From contig JAADGE010000074.1 in NCBI GenBank assembly GCA_013152535.1, positions 1 to 41,293 on the forward strand: 41,293 nt of DNA, written 5' to 3'. Shown one piece after another: positions 41,168-41,293 of this stretch. This stretch comes from Chlorobiota bacterium. Its GTDB lineage: Bacteria > Bacteroidota > Bacteroidia > Bacteroidales > JAADGE01. Positions within the stretch are counted from its first letter, which is position 1, and each line of letters starts with the position of its first letter. The notes beneath the pieces were generated by a model that saw only the letters and a program-made list of their open reading frames with translations, ran no database searches and was not told where the DNA came from. The position numbers were made by a program, and so were the translations under genes.

Positions 41168-41293
41168 TCATTTTTAATTTTAAAAACTCCGTTTACTATT
41201 TCGGGACTTTCAGGAAATGCAGCTTTTGAAATATTCGGTTATTTTGCAAGTTGCAATTTTCGACCTCAAAGAAATTTATTTGCAGTCTTGACT

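Noticed and set aside
41168-41293. Short open stretches at the right edge on both strands
   Set aside because: None has a recognisable domain or promoter; the 126 bp after the clpS terminator holds nothing I can support.

Overview
The window looks like a chromosomal segment of a low-GC member of the Bacteroidetes/Bacteroidota, probably Bacteroidales-like. Three things support this: promoters with the Bacteroidota -7 element TAnnTTTG, weak or absent Shine-Dalgarno sequences, and characteristic gene content. That content is a T9SS type B sorted PKD protein, a TonB-dependent receptor with a carboxypeptidase-regulatory-like N-terminus, LytS/LytTR two-component pairs, SiaB/SiaC, a DUF5683 gene beside parAB, and futalosine-type menaquinone synthesis. 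No tRNA, rRNA, CRISPR array or transposase was recognised.

Layout. 1-263 is the start of a UvrD/PcrA helicase (minus strand, running off the left edge). 404-6434 is an accessory block on the minus strand. It holds a DUF4143-type ATPase with three evenly spaced operator-like palindromes, a TM2-domain protein, an AAA+ ATPase, a small membrane protein, a uracil-DNA-glycosylase-like protein and a WYL regulator, separated by several different palindromes. 6594-12054 has a T9SS PKD/P-domain protein, a six-repeat secreted protein, an FGE-sulfatase-domain protein, an SDR oxidoreductase and a THUMP-type rRNA methyltransferase. 12310-13295 is siaB-siaC. 13369-17126 is mreD-mrdA-rodA (cell elongation). 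17174-26692 holds two LytS/LytTR systems, a TonB receptor with a TPR protein, mqnE, rpmH (only 51 codons) and a single-domain response regulator. 26860-31684 holds rsmG, an ECF sigma factor, a glycosyltransferase, pdxA and a leucyl aminopeptidase. 31790-40780 runs on the plus strand: a secreted hypothetical protein, parA, parB, DUF5683, a MltD-like transglycosylase, two SGNH hydrolases and an MBOAT acyltransferase. clpS follows at 40848, ending in a 44-bp perfect palindrome.

Most notable observation. Four genes of the accessory block (WYL regulator, small membrane protein, AAA+ ATPase, TM2 protein) each carry the same 17-bp element, consensus AACGMCRYAWTYYGKCR, placed exactly 11 nt upstream of a TAnnTTTR -7 box. 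The element sits where the -33 element should be. This geometry resembles activation of primary-sigma promoters by WYL proteins such as mycobacterial PafBC. The block therefore looks like a small, self-regulated WYL regulon. The UDG-like gene between them has its own ordinary promoter. What the system does is not evident from sequence. The AAA+ protein has a spastin/katanin-like pore loop (WFGESEK), which suggests substrate threading or remodelling, and the two regulated membrane proteins suggest an envelope connection.
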